Positions 1 through 10,900 of a stretch of DNA of 64,000 nucleotides are shown piece by piece (position 1 is the first letter of the stretch; every line of letters begins with the position of its first letter). The translations under genes and the position numbers were made by a program. Under the pieces are notes generated by a model. It did not search any database, was not told where the DNA came from, and saw only the letters and a list, made by a program, of their open reading frames with translations. The DNA is from Hetaerina americana (Eukaryota; Arthropoda; Insecta; Odonata; Calopterygidae). Location of the stretch: the NCBI GenBank assembly GCA_022747635.1, contig JAKTNV010000235.1, positions 248,001-312,000 of the forward strand, read 5' to 3'.

Positions 1-427
1 ATTGAATCGCAAAATTTCTCATCCCGGTACTGCGGATGAAAAATTTTATGTTTGGAAGAAATACGTTTGAATACGAAAGTTTCCCCAATAACTGCCGTTT
101 GGAAATGTAAAGAGTAAAACAAATATACAACTGAAACTAACAGTCTTTATAAAAAACCCTCGGGGGAACAACTAAACAAGTCGCTTGAATCACGAAATTT
201 CTCATCCCGGGACTGCGGCTGGAAAAGTTTATGCTTGCAAAAAATACGTATAAATGATACCATTTTCAAAAAAACGACCGTTTTGAAAGGTAAAGAAAGG
301 AACAAATTTTCATTTGATGAATAAAGAGCTTTTAAAAAAGCACTTGGTAGAAAAACTCACACGACAATTCATTCGCGTAATTTCTCATCCCGAATCTGCG
401 GAGGAAAATTATTATGTATAAAAAATA

Positions 428-439
428 CGTATATATACG
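428..439. other. CGTATATATACG palindrome, C subfamily marker (first of many)
   Basis: A perfect 12-bp palindrome that replaces the more common CGTATATTAACG in a subset of C monomers. Other copies occur near 967, 3690, 4229, 4778, 8394, 8938, 27911, 28456, 29005, 35163, 51976, 52519, 53065, 60316 and 63586. It tracks with the variants CCCGAATCTGCGG just upstream and CAGCGGCTGC just downstream, so it marks one C lineage rather than a scattered motif. Confidence 0.6.
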
Positions 440-2660
440 AAACTTTTATAACAGCGGCTGCATTGAAAGGAAGGGAGGCAACAAAATATTCATTCAATGA
501 ATTTTAAGCTTTAAAAAACCGCTGAGGTAAAAACTAAACGCAACAATTAAATCACAAAATTTCTTATCCCGGTACTGCGGATGAAAAATTTTGTTTGCAA
601 GAAATACGTATGAATACGAAAATTTTCTCAATAACTGCCGTTTGGAAATGAAAAGAGTCAAACAAATTTACAATATAAACTAACAGGCTTTCAAAAAAAC
701 CTTCGGGGGAACAACTAAAAGAGTCGCTTAAATCACGAAATTTCTAATCCCGGGACTGCGGCTGGAAAACGTTATGCTTGCAAGAAATTCGTAAAAATGA
801 TACCATTTTCTCAAAAACGACCGTTTTGAAAAGTTAAGAAAGGAACAAATTTTCATTTGATAAATGAAGAGCTATTAAAAAAGCACTTGGTAGAAAAACT
901 CACACGACAATTCATTCGCGTAATTTCTCATCCCGAATCTGCGGAGGAAAATTATTATGTATAAAAAATACGTATATATACGAAACTTTTATAACAGCGG
1001 CTGCTTTGAAAGGAAAAGAGGCGACCAAATATTCATTCAATGAATTTTAAGCTTTAAAAAACCGCTGATTTACTAAACGCCACAATTGAATCACAAAATT
1101 TCTCATCCCGGTACTGCGGATGAAAAATTTTATGTTAGCAAGAAATACGTTTAAATACGAAAATTTTCTTAATTACTGCCGTTTGGAAATGAAAAGAGTC
1201 AAACAAATTTACAATTAAAACTAACAGGCTTTTAAAAAAAACCCTCGTGGGAACAACCATACGAGTCGCTTGAATCACAAAATTTCTCATCCCGGGACTG
1301 CGGCTGGAAAACGTTATGCTTGCAAGAAATACGTATAAATGATACCATTTTCAAAAAAACGACCGTTTCGAAAGGTAAAGTAAGGAACAAATTTTCATTT
1401 GATGAATGAAGAGTTTTTAAAAAAGCACTTGGAAGAAAAACTTACACGACAATTGATTCGCGAAATTTCTCATCCCGGGACTGCTGAGGAAAATTATTAT
1501 GTTTAAAAAATACGTATATTAACGAAACTTTTCTAACAGCGACTGCTTTGAAAGAAAGAGAGGCGACCAAATATTCATTCAATGAATTTTAAGCTTTAAA
1601 AAACCGCTGAGGCAAAAAACTAAACGCAACAATTGAATCGCAAAATTTCTCATCCCGGTACTGCGGATGAAAAATTTTATGTTTGCAAGAAATACGTTTG
1701 AATACGAAAGTTTCCCCAAAAACTGCCGTTTGGAAATGTAAAGAGTAAAACAAATATACAACTGAAACTAACAGTCTTTATAAAAACCCTCGGGGGAACA
1801 ACTAAACAAGTCGCTTGAATCACGAAATATCTCATCCCGGGACTGCGGCTGAAAAAGTTTATGCTTGCAAAAAATACGTATAAATGATACCATTTTCTCA
1901 AAAGCGACCGTTTCGAATGGTAAAGAAAGAACAAATTTTCATTTGATGAATGAAAAGCTTTTTAAAAAACCCCTTGGAAGAAAAACACGAAAATTGATTC
2001 GCGAAATTTTTCATCCCGGGACTGCGGAGGAAAATTTTTATGTTTAAAAAATCAGTATATTAACGAAACTTTCATAACAGCGACTGCCTTTAAAGGAAGA
2101 GAGGCGACCAAATATTCATTCAATGAACTTTAAGCTTTAAAAAACCGCTGAGGTAAAAACTAAACGCCACAATTGAATCACAAAATTTCTCATCCCGGTA
2201 CTGCGGATATAAAATTTTATGTTTTTCAAGAAATACGTTTAAATACGAAAATTTTCTTAATAACTGCCGTTTGGAAATGAAAAGAGTCAAACAAATTTAC
2301 AATTAAAAATAACAGGCTTTTAAAAAAAACCCTCGTGGGAACAACCATACGAGTCGCTTGAATCACAAAATTTCTCATCCCGGGACTGCGGCTGGAAAAC
2401 TTTATTCTTGCAAGAAATACGTATAAATGATACCATTTTCAAAAAAACGACCGTTTTGAAAGGTAAAGAAAGGAACAAATTTTCATTTGATGAATAAAGA
2501 GCCTTTAAAAAAGCACTTGGAAGAAAAACTTACACGGAAATTGATTCGCGAAATTTCTCATCCCGGGACTGCGGAGGAAAATTATTATGTAAAATAAGTA
2601 CGTATATTAACGAAACTTGTATAACAGCTAATGCTTTGAGAGGAAGGGAGGCAACAACAT

Positions 2661-2675
2661 ATTCATTCAATGAAT
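2661..2675. other. 15-bp dyad in type C (representative)
   Basis: ATTCATTCAATGAAT is a perfect inverted repeat with 7-bp arms around one base and is present in most C monomers. A minority of C copies have lost the left arm (AATAATTCAATGATTTTT, for example 3201-3218 and 21109-21126). Short dyads are often enriched in centromeric satellites that lack a CENP-B box. Whether this one forms a hairpin or binds a protein is unknown. Confidence 0.45.
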
Positions 2676-2858
2676 TTTAAGCTTTAAAAAACCGCTGAGG
2701 TAAAAACTAAACGCAACAATTAAATCACAAAATTTCTCATCCCGGTACTGCGGATGAAAAATTTTGTTTGCAAGAAATACGTATGAATACGAAAATTTTC
2801 TCAATAACTGCCGTTTGGGAGTGAAAAGTGTCACACAAATTTACAATTAAAACTAACA

Positions 2859-2880
2859 GGCTTTCAAAAAAACCCTCGGG
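2859..2880 (+). other. Conserved CTTT-A-tract element (representative)
   Basis: About 105 bp into each monomer lies a CTTT followed by an A-tract of six or seven: GGCTTTCAAAAAAACCCTCG in A, AGCTTTTAAAAAAGCACTTG in B and AGCTTTAAAAAACCGCTGAG in C. In B it forms a small dyad (GCTTTT, two bases, AAAAGC). The A-tract recurs once per monomer, a spacing often linked to DNA bending and nucleosome phasing in satellites. Single-base length changes here cause much of the monomer length variation. Confidence 0.5.
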
Positions 2881-2909
2881 GGAACAACGAAACGAGTCGC
2901 TTGAATCAC

Positions 2910-2934
2910 GAAATTTCTCATCCCGGGACTGCGG
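2910..2934 (+). other. Conserved junction block with CCCGGG palindrome (representative)
   Basis: The 25 bp ending each monomer (AATTTCTCATCCCGGG followed by ACTGCGG) is the best conserved part across A, B and C, while the rest of the monomer types has diverged. The B and C openings usually keep CCCGGG; the A opening usually has CCCGGT. Conservation across paralogous monomer types suggests a bound protein or a recombination signal, as known for the CENP-B box of primate alpha satellite. This block does not fit the CENP-B box core (TTCG, four bases, A, two bases, CGGG) on either strand by my reading. Function is inference. Confidence 0.6.
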
Positions 2935-3116
2935 CTGGAAAACTTTATGCTTGCAAGAAATACGTATAAATGATACCATTTTCTCAAAAACGACCGTTTT
3001 GATTGGTAAAAAAAGAACAAATTTTCATTTGATGAATGAAAAACTTTTAAAAAAGCACTTGGAAGAAAAATTTAGAGAACAATTAATTCGCGAAATTTTT
3101 CATCCCGGGACTGCGG
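2935..3116 (+). repeat. Type B monomer (representative)
   Basis: Type B opens with CTGGAAAAC (or CTAGAAAAC) after GGGACTGCGG. It carries ATGCTTGCAAGAAATACGTA, TGATACCATTTTCTC, a CGACCGTTTTGAA segment, ACAAATTTTCATTTGATGAA, AGCTTTTAAAAAAGCACTTG and GATTCGCGAAATTTCTCATC. By hand count of one B consensus, GC is about 35% and A clearly exceeds T on the plus strand. A frame of about 61 codons is open through most B copies, ending a few codons into C. It is not considered coding (see rejected items). Variants include GATACCTTTTTCTC and ATTCGTAAAAATGATACC. Confidence 0.9.
2960..2967. other. ATACGTAT palindrome shared by the monomer types (representative)
   Basis: The perfect 8-bp palindrome ATACGTAT follows about 25 bp after the start of B, inside TTGCAAGAAATACGTATAAA. 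Type A has ATACGTTT or ATACGTAT at the same place, and many C copies have AATACGTATATTAACG. It is the second position where all three types stay alike. This is compatible with a binding site phased to the monomer. No function is shown by sequence alone. Confidence 0.45.
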
Positions 3117-3296
3117 ACGAAAATTATTATGTTTAAAAAATAAGTATATTAACGAAACTTTCATAACAGCGACTGCCTTTAAAGGAAGAGAGGCGACCAA
3201 ATAATAATTCAATGATTTTTAAACTTTAAAAAACCGCTGAGGCAAAAAACTAAACGCAACAATTGAATCGCAAAATTTCTCATCCCGGTACTGCGG
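3117..3296 (+). repeat. Type C monomer (representative)
   Basis: Type C opens with AGGAAAATTATTATGT (here ACGAAAATT) after CTGCGG. It carries TAAGTATATTAACGAAAC or TACGTATATATACGAAAC, then AACAGCGACTGC, GGAAGAGAGGCGACCAAATA, TTCATTCAATGAATTTTAAG, CTTTAAAAAACCGCTGAGG, AAAACTAAACGC and TGAATCACAAAATTTC before the marker. C is the type lost in the two-monomer A-B units at 5473, 9635, 13251, 30784, 33321, 36943, 39480, 54845 and 56840. A subfamily has the shortened stretch CCGCTGATTTACTAAACGCC (for example 1061-1082). Confidence 0.9.
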
Positions 3297-3826
3297 ATGA
3301 AAAATTTTATGTTTGCAAGAAATACGTTTGAATACGAAAGTTTCCCCAATAACTGCCGTTTGGAAATGTAAAGAGTTAAACAAATATACAACTGAAACTA
3401 ACAGTCTTTATAAAAAACCCTCGGGGGAACAACTAAACAAGTCGCTTGAATCACGAAATTTCTCATCCCGGGACTGCGGCTGGAAAAGTTTATGCTTGCA
3501 AAAAATACGTATAAATGATACCATTTTCAAAAAAACGACCGTTTTGAAAGGTAAAGAAAGGAACAAATTTTCATTTGATGAATAAAGAGCTTTTAAAAAA
3601 GCACTTGGTAGAAAAACTCACACGACAATTCATTCGCGTAATTTCTCATCCCGAATCTGCGGAGGAAAATTATTATGTATAAAAAATACGTATATATACG
3701 AAACTTTTATAACAGCGGCTGCTTTGAAAGGAAGGGAGGCAACAAAATATTCATTCAATGAATTTTAAGCTTTAAAAAACCGCTGAGGTAAAAACTAAAC
3801 GCAACAATTAAATCACAAAATTTCTT

Positions 3827-6800
3827 ATCCCGGTACTGCGGATGAAAAATTTTGTTTGCAAGAAATACGTATGAATACGAAAATTTTCTCAATAACTGCC
3901 GTTTGGAAATGAAAAGAGTCAAACAAATTTACAATATAAACTAACAGGCTTTCAAAAAAACCTTCGGGGGAACAACTAAAAGAGTCGCTTAAATCACGAA
4001 ATTTCTAATCCCGGGACTGCGGCTGGAAAACGTTATGCTTGCAAGAAATTCGTAAAAATGATACCATTTTCTCAAAAACGACCGTTTTGAAAAGTTAAGA
4101 AAGGAACAAATTTTCATTTGATAAATGAAGAGCTTTTAAAAAAGCACTTGGTAGAAAAACTCACACGACAATTCATTCGCGTAATTTCTCATCCCGAATC
4201 TGCGGAGGAAAATTATTATGTATAAAAAATACGTATATATACGAAACTTTTATAACAGCGGCTGCTTTGAAAGGAAGGGAGGCAACAAAATATTCATTCA
4301 ATGAACTTTAAGCTTTAAAAAACCGCTGAGGTAAAAACTAAACGCCGCAATTGAATCACAAAATTTCTCATCCCCGGTACTGCGGATATAAAATTTTATG
4401 TTTTTCAAGAAATACGTTTAAATACGAAAATTTTCTTAATAACTACCGTTTGGAAATGAAAAGAGACAAACAAATTTACAATATAAACTAACAGGCTTAA
4501 AAAAAACCTTCGGGGGAACAACTAAAAGAGTCGCTTAAATCACGAAATTTCTAATCCCGGGACTGCGGCTGGAAAACGTTATGCTTGCAAGAAATTCGTA
4601 AAAATGATACCATTTTCTCAAAAACGACCGTTTTGAAAAGTTAAGAAAGGAACAAATTTTCATTTGATAAATGGAGAGCTTTTAAAAAAGCACTTGGTAG
4701 AAAAACTCACACGACAATTCATTCGCGTAATTTCTCATCCCGAATCTGCGGAGGAAAATTATTATGTATAAAAAATACGTATATATACGAAACTTTTATA
4801 ACAGCGGCTGCTTTGAAAGGAAAAGAGGCGACCAAATATTCATTCAATGAATTTTAAGCTTTAAAAAACCGCTGATTTACTAAACGCCACAATTGAATCA
4901 CAAAATTTCTCATCCCGGTACTGCGGATGAAAAATTTTATGTTAGCAAGAAATACGTTTAAATACGAAAATTTTCTTAATTACTGCCGTTTGGAAATGAA
5001 AAGAGTCAAACAAATTTACAATTAAAACTAACAGGCTTTTAAAAAAAACCCTCGTGGGAACAACCATACGAGTCGCTTGAATCACAAAATTTCTCATCCC
5101 GGGACTGCGGCTGGAAAACTTTATGCTTGCAAGAAATACGTATAAATGATACCATTTTCAAAAAAACGACCGTTTAGAAAGGTAAAGAAAGGAACAAATT
5201 TTCATTTGATGAATAAAGAGCCTTTAAAAAAGCACTTGGAAGAAAAACTTACACGGAAATTGATTCGCGAAATTTCTCATCCCGGGACTGCGGAGGAAAA
5301 TTATTATGTATAATAAGTACGTATATTAACGAAACTTTTATAACAGCTAATGCTTTGAAAGGAAGGGAGGCAACAAAATATTCATTCAATGAATTTTAAG
5401 CTTTAAAAAACCGCTTAGGTAAAAACTAAACGCAACAATTAAATACCAAAATTTCTCATCCCGGTACTGCGGATGAAAAATTTTGTTTGCAAGAAATACG
5501 TATGAATACGAAAATTTTCTCAATAACTGCCGTTTGGGAGGGAAAATTTCACACAAATTTACAATTAAAACTAACAGGCTTTCAAAAAAACCCTCGGGGG
5601 AACAACTAAACGAGTCGCTTGAATCACGAAATTTTTTATCCCGGGACTGCGGCTAGAAAACGTTATGCTTGCAAGAAGTACGTATAAATGATACCATTTT
5701 CTCAAATACGACCGTTTTGAATGCTAAAGAAAGAACAAATTTTCATTTGATGAATGAAAAGCTTTTAGAAAAGCACTTGGAAGAAAAACATACACGAAAA
5801 TTTATTTACGAAATTTCTCATCCCGAGACTGCGGATGAAAAATTTTATATTTACAAGAAATACGTATGAATACGAAAATTTTCTCATTAACTGCCGTTTG
5901 GAAATAAAAGGAAAAGACAAATTTACAATGAAAACAAAAAGGCTTTCAAAAAAACCCTCTGGGGAACAACTAAACGAGTCTCTTGAATCACGAAATTTCT
6001 TATCCCGGGACTGCGGCTGGAAAACGTTATGCTTGCAAGAAATACGTATAAATGATACCATTTTCTCAAAAACGACCGTTTTGGATGGTAAAGATAGAAC
6101 AAATTTTCATTGGATGAATGAAAAGCTTTTAGAAAAATACTTGGAAGAAAAACTTACACGAAAAATGATTCACGAAATTTCTCATCCCGTGACTGCGGAG
6201 GAAAATTATTATGTTTAAAAAGTACTTATATTAACGAAACTTTCATAACAGCGACTGCCTTTAAAGGAAGAGAGGCGACCAAATATTCATTCAATGATTT
6301 TTAAGCTTTAAAAAACCGCTGAGGTACAAACTAAACGCAACAATTGAATCACAAAATTTCTCATCCCGGTACTGCGGATGAAAAATTTTGTTTGCAAGAA
6401 ATACGTTTAAATACTAAAATTTTCTCAATAACTGCCGTTTGGAAATGAAAAGAGTCAAACAAATTTACAATTAAAACTATCAGGCTTTCAAAAAAACCCT
6501 CGGGGGGACAACTAAACGAGTCGCTTGAATCACGAAATTTCTTATCCCTGGACTGCGGCTGGAAAACTTTATGCTTGCAGGAAATACGTATAAATGATAC
6601 CATTTTCTCAAAAACGACCGTTTTGAATGGTAAAGAAACAACAAATTTTCATTTGATGAATGAAGAGCTTTTAAAAAAGCACTTGGTAGAAAAACTTACA
6701 CGAATATTCATTCACAAAATTTCTCATCCCGAATCTGCGGAGGAAAATTATTATGTTTAATAAGTACGTATATTAACGAAACTTTTATTAAAGCTGATGC

Positions 6801-7987
6801 TTTGAAAGGAAGGGAGGCAACAAAATATTCATTCAATGAATTTTAATCTTTAAAAACCGCTGAGGTAAAAACTAAACGCCACAATTGAATCACAAAATTT
6901 CTCATCCCGGTACTGCGGATGAAAAATTTTGTTTGCAAGAAATACGTATGAATACGAAAATTTTCTCAATAACTGCCGTTCGGAAGTGAAAAGAGTCACA
7001 CAAATTTACAATTAAAACTAACAGGCTTTCAAAAAAACCCTCGGGGGAACAACGAAACGAATCGCTGGAATCACGAAATTTCTCATCCCGGGACTGCGGC
7101 TGGAAAACGTTATGCTTGCAAGAAATACGTATAAATGATACCTTTTTCTCAAAAATGACCATTTTGAATGGTAAAGAAAAAACAAATTTTCATTTGATGA
7201 ATGAAAAGCTTTTATAAAAGCACTTGGAAGAAAAACACGAAAATTGATTCGCGGAATTTTTCATCCCGGGACTGCGGAGGAAAATTAATATGTTTAAAAA
7301 ATAAGTATATTAACGAAACTTTCATAACAGCGACTGCCTTTAAAGGAAGAGAGGCGACCAAATATTCATTCAATGAATTTTAAGCTTTAAAAAACCGCTG
7401 AGGTAAAAACTAAACGGCACAATTGAATCACAAAATTTCTCATCCCGGTACTGCGGATATAAAATTTTATGTTTTTCAAGAACTAGGTTTAAATACGAAA
7501 ATTTTCTTAATAACTGCCGTTTGGAAATGAAAAGAGTCAAACAAATTTACAATTAAAACTAACAGGCTTTCAAAAAAACCTTCGGGGGAACAACTAAAAG
7601 AGTCGCTTTAATCACGAAATTTCTCATCCCGGGACTGCGGCTGGAAAACGTTATTCCTCCAAGAAATACGTATAAATGATACCTTTTTCTCAAAAACGAC
7701 GGTTTTCAAAGGTAAAGAAAGGAACAAATTTTCTTTTGATGTTTAAAGAGCCTTTAAAAAAGCACTTGGAAGAAAAACTTACACGGAAATTGATTCGCGA
7801 AATTTCTCATCCCGGGACTGCGGAGGAAAATTATTATGTATAATAAGTACGTATATTAACGAAACTTTTATAACAGCTAATGCTTTGAAAGGAAGGGAGG
7901 CAACAAAATATTCATTCAATGAATTTTAAGCTTTAATAAACCGCTTAGGTAAAAACTAAACGCAACAATTAAATACCAAAATTTCTC
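3827..7987 (+). repeat. 4162-bp block, copy 1 of 2 in tandem
   Basis: This segment is repeated immediately downstream at an offset of 4161-4162 bp (23 monomers). The match starts at 3827, where 3826 (T) differs from 7987 (C), and runs to 8067/12229. It holds trimers of the CCCGGTACTGCGGATATAAAA and TTAGCAAG subtypes, then the shortened A-B dimer at 5473-5834. Differences I saw between copies are few: an A-tract/TC change at about 4497, T versus A near 5174, and C versus T near 4004. The block is 23 rather than 24 monomers long because one C monomer is missing. Confidence 0.92.
5473..5834 (+). repeat. Shortened A-B dimer unit (C missing)
   Basis: Markers read GGTACTGCGGATG at 5472, CTGCGGCTAG at 5652 and then directly GAGACTGCGGATG at 5834, so B is followed by A and a C monomer is absent. 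The B copy has a hybrid end (AAACATACACGAAAATTTAT) not seen in ordinary B. The same dimer is found at 9635-9996, 13251-13614, 30784-31148, 36943-37307 and 54845-55209, so one founding deletion has been spread by block duplication. Confidence 0.9.
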
Positions 7988-10900
7988 ATCCCGGTACTGC
8001 GGATGAAAAATTTTGTTTGCAAGAAATACGTATGAATACGAAAATTTTCTCAATAACTGCCGTTTGGAAATGAAAAGAGTCAAACAAATTTACAATATAA
8101 ACTAACAGGCTTTCAAAAAAACCTTCGGGGGAACAACTAAAAGAGTCGCTTAAATCACGAAATTTTTAATCCCGGGACTGCGGCTGGAAAACGTTATGCT
8201 TGCAAGAAATTCGTAAAAATGATACCATTTTCTCAAAAACGACCGTTTTGAAAAGTTAAGAAAGGAACAAATTTTCATTTGATAAATGAAGAGCTTTTAA
8301 AAAAGCACTTGGTAGAAAAACTCACACGACAATTCATTCGCGTAATTTCTCATCCCGAATCTGCGGAGGAAAATTATTATGTATAAAAAATACGTATATA
8401 TACGAAACTTTTATAACAGCGGCTGCTTTGAAAGGAAGGGAGGCAACAAAATATTCATTCAATGAACTTTAAGCTTTAAAAAACCGCTGAGGTAAAAACT
8501 AAACGCCGCAATTGAATCACAAAATTTCTCATCCCCGGTACTGCGGATATAAAATTTTATGTTTTTCAAGAAATACGTTTAAATACGAAAATTTTCTTAA
8601 TAACTACCGTTTGGAAATGAAAAGAGACAAACAAATTTACAATATAAACTAACAGGCTTTCAAAAAAACCTTCGGGGGAACAACTAAAAGAGTCGCTTAA
8701 ATCACGAAATTTCTAATCCCGGGACTGCGGCTGGAAAACGTTATGCTTGCAAGAAATTCGTAAAAATGATACCATTTTCTCAAAAACGACCGTTTTGAAA
8801 AGTTAAGAAAGGAACAAATTTTCATTTGATAAATGGAGAGCTTTTAAAAAAGCACTTGGTAGAAAAACTCACACGACAATTCATTCGCGTAATTTCTCAT
8901 CCCGAATCTTCGGAGGAAAATTATTATGTATAAAAAATACGTATATATACGAAACTTTTATAACAGCGGCTGCTTTGAAAGGAAAAGAGGCGACCAAATA
9001 TTCATTCAATGAATTTTAAGCTTTAAAAAACCGCTGATTTACTAAACGCCACAATTGAATCACAAAATTTCTCATCCCGGTACTGCGGATGAAAAATTTT
9101 ATGTTAGCAAGAAATACGTTTAAATACGAAAATTTTCTTAATTACTGCCGTTTGGAAATGAAAAGAGTCAAACAAATTTACAATTAAAACTAACAGGCTT
9201 TTAAAAAAAACCCTCGTGGGAACAACCATACGAGTCGCTTGAATCACAAAATTTCTCATCCCGGGACTGCGGCTGGAAAACTTTATGCTTGCAAGAAATA
9301 CGTATAAATGATACCATTTTCAAAAAAACGACCGTTTTGAAAGGTAAAGAAAGGAACAAATTTTCATTTGATGAATAAAGAGCCTTTAAAAAAGCACTTG
9401 GAAGAAAAACTTACACGGAAATTGATTCGCGAAATTTCTCATCCCGGGACTGCGGAGGAAAATTATTATGTATAATAAGTACGTATATTAACGAAACTTT
9501 TATAACAGCTAATGCTTTGAAAGGAAGGGAGGCAACAAAATATTCATTCAATGAATTTTAAGCTTTAAAAAACCGCTTAGGTAAAAACTAAACGCAACAA
9601 TTAAATACCAAAATTTCTCATCCCGGTACTGCGGATGAAAAATTTTGTTTGCAAGAAATACGTATGAATACGAAAATTTTCTCAATAACTGCCGTTTGGG
9701 AGGGAAAATTTCACACAAATTTACAATTAAAACTAACAGGCTTTCAAAAAAACCCTCGGGGGAACAACTAAACGAGTCGCTTGAATCACGAAATTTTTTA
9801 TCCCGGGACTGCGGCTAGAAAACGTTATGCTTGCAAGAAGTACGTATAAATGATACCATTTTCTCAAATACGACCGTTTTGAATGCTAAAGAAAGAACAA
9901 ATTTTCATTTGATGAATGAAAAGCTTTTAGAAAAGCACTTGGAAGAAAAACATACACGAAAATTTATTTACGAAATTTCTCATCCCGAGACTGCGGATGA
10001 AAAATTTTATATTTACAAGAAATACGTATGAATACGAAAATTTTCTCATTAACTGCCGTTTGGAAATAAAAGGAAAAGACAAATTTACAATGAAAACAAA
10101 AAGGCTTTCAAAAAAACCCTCTGGGGAACAACTAAACGAGTCTCTTGAATCACGAAATTTCTTATCCCGGGACTGCGGCTGGAAAACGTTATGCTTGCAA
10201 GAAATACGTATAAATGATACCATTTTCTCAAAAACGACCGTTTTGGATGGTAAAGATAGAACAAATTTTCATTGGATGAATGAAAAGCTTTTAGAAAAAT
10301 ACTTGGAAGAAAAACTTACACGAAAAATGATTCACGAAATTTCTCATCCCGTGACTGCGGAGGAAAATTATTATGTTTAAAAAGTACTTATATTAACGAA
10401 ACTTTCATAACAGCGACTGCCTTTAAAGGAAGAGAGGCGACCAAATATTCATTCAATGATTTTTAAGCTTTAAAAAACCGCTGAGGTACAAACTAAACGC
10501 AACAATTGAATCACAAAATTTCTCATCCCGGTACTGCGGATGAAAAATTTTGTTTGCAAGAAATACGTTTAAATACTAAAATTTTCTCAATAACTGCCGT
10601 TTGGAAATGAAAAGAGTCAAACAAATTTACAATTAAAACTATCAGGCTTTCAAAAAAACCCTCGGGGGGACAACTAAACGAGTCGCTTGAATCACGAAAT
10701 TTCTTATCCCTGGACTGCGGCTGGAAAACTTTATGCTTGCAGGAAATACGTATAAATGATACCATTTTCTCAAAAACGACCGTTTTGAATGGTAAAGAAA
10801 CAACAAATTTTCATTTGATGAATGAAGAGCTTTTAAAAAAGCACTTGGTAGAAAAACTTACACGAATATTCATTCACAAAATTTCTCATCCCGAATCTGC

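Larger units (their letters stand above)
2754..2934 (+). repeat. Type A monomer (representative)
   Basis: Type A opens with ATGAAAAATTTT after a GGTACTGCGG marker and usually carries TTTGCAAGAAATACGT, AACTGCCGTTTGG, TTACAATTAAAACTAACAGG and AAAACCCTCGGGGGAACAAC. It ends in GAATCACGAAATTTCTCATC plus the marker. Subtypes are recognisable: TTTTTCAAGAAATACG with ATATAAAATT after the marker (for example 2219-2240); TTAGCAAGAAATACG with CCCTCGTGGGAACAACC (for example 1133-1260); TTTCCAAGAAATACGTTTC (for example 12719-12741); and a form with TTTCCCCAA and TATACAACTGAAACTAACAG (for example 1710-1772). Subtypes recur in the same order in the large blocks described below. Confidence 0.9.
2754..3296 (+). 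repeat. Representative A-B-C trimer (543 bp)
   Basis: This is a complete, typical copy of the higher-order unit, given as a reference for the array. Cutting just after the CTGCGG marker gives A (181 bp), B (182 bp) and C (180 bp). By eye the three types agree at roughly 60-70% of positions. Copies of the same type in different trimers agree far better, which is the defining sign of a higher-order repeat that is homogenised as a trimer rather than as single monomers. Trimer lengths elsewhere range from about 541 to 545 bp because of one-base changes in A-tracts. Confidence 0.93.
1..3826 (+). repeat. Left-edge mosaic of about seven trimers
   Basis: Ordinary A-B-C trimers of several subtypes. 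Bases 1 to about 1010 repeat at 3262 to about 4270 (offset 3261, six trimers) with few differences, and the A subtype with TTTCCCCAA appears at 36, 1667 and 3297. Bases 1311-1848 recur near 27350-27885, 48160-48695, 51410-51948 and 62284-62820. Bases 1865-2200 recur near 59040-59370 and 62839-63175. No other content is visible. Confidence 0.85.

Noticed and set aside
2230..2400. RNA gene or tRNA-like element, prompted by the GC-rich CCCGGTACTGCGG in an AT-rich setting.
   Set aside because: No cloverleaf, A/B box pair or stem set can be drawn around it. The GC-rich block is simply the monomer's conserved end.
2859..2880. Rho-independent terminator from CCCTCGGGGG next to an A-tract.
   Set aside because: The CCC/GGG arms leave a two-base loop, too short for a hairpin, and there is no gene to end.
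2910..2934. CENP-B box in the conserved junction block.
   Set aside because: The essential core (TTCG, four bases, A, two bases, CGGG) is not met on either strand by my reading. CCCGGG alone is insufficient.
5835..6218. 127-codon forward frame repeated identically at 9997 and closely at 13615.
   Set aside because: The repeats are explained by the 4162-bp duplication and its partial third copy. The frame begins in the C-less dimer, where loss of one monomer brings two open stretches into line by chance.
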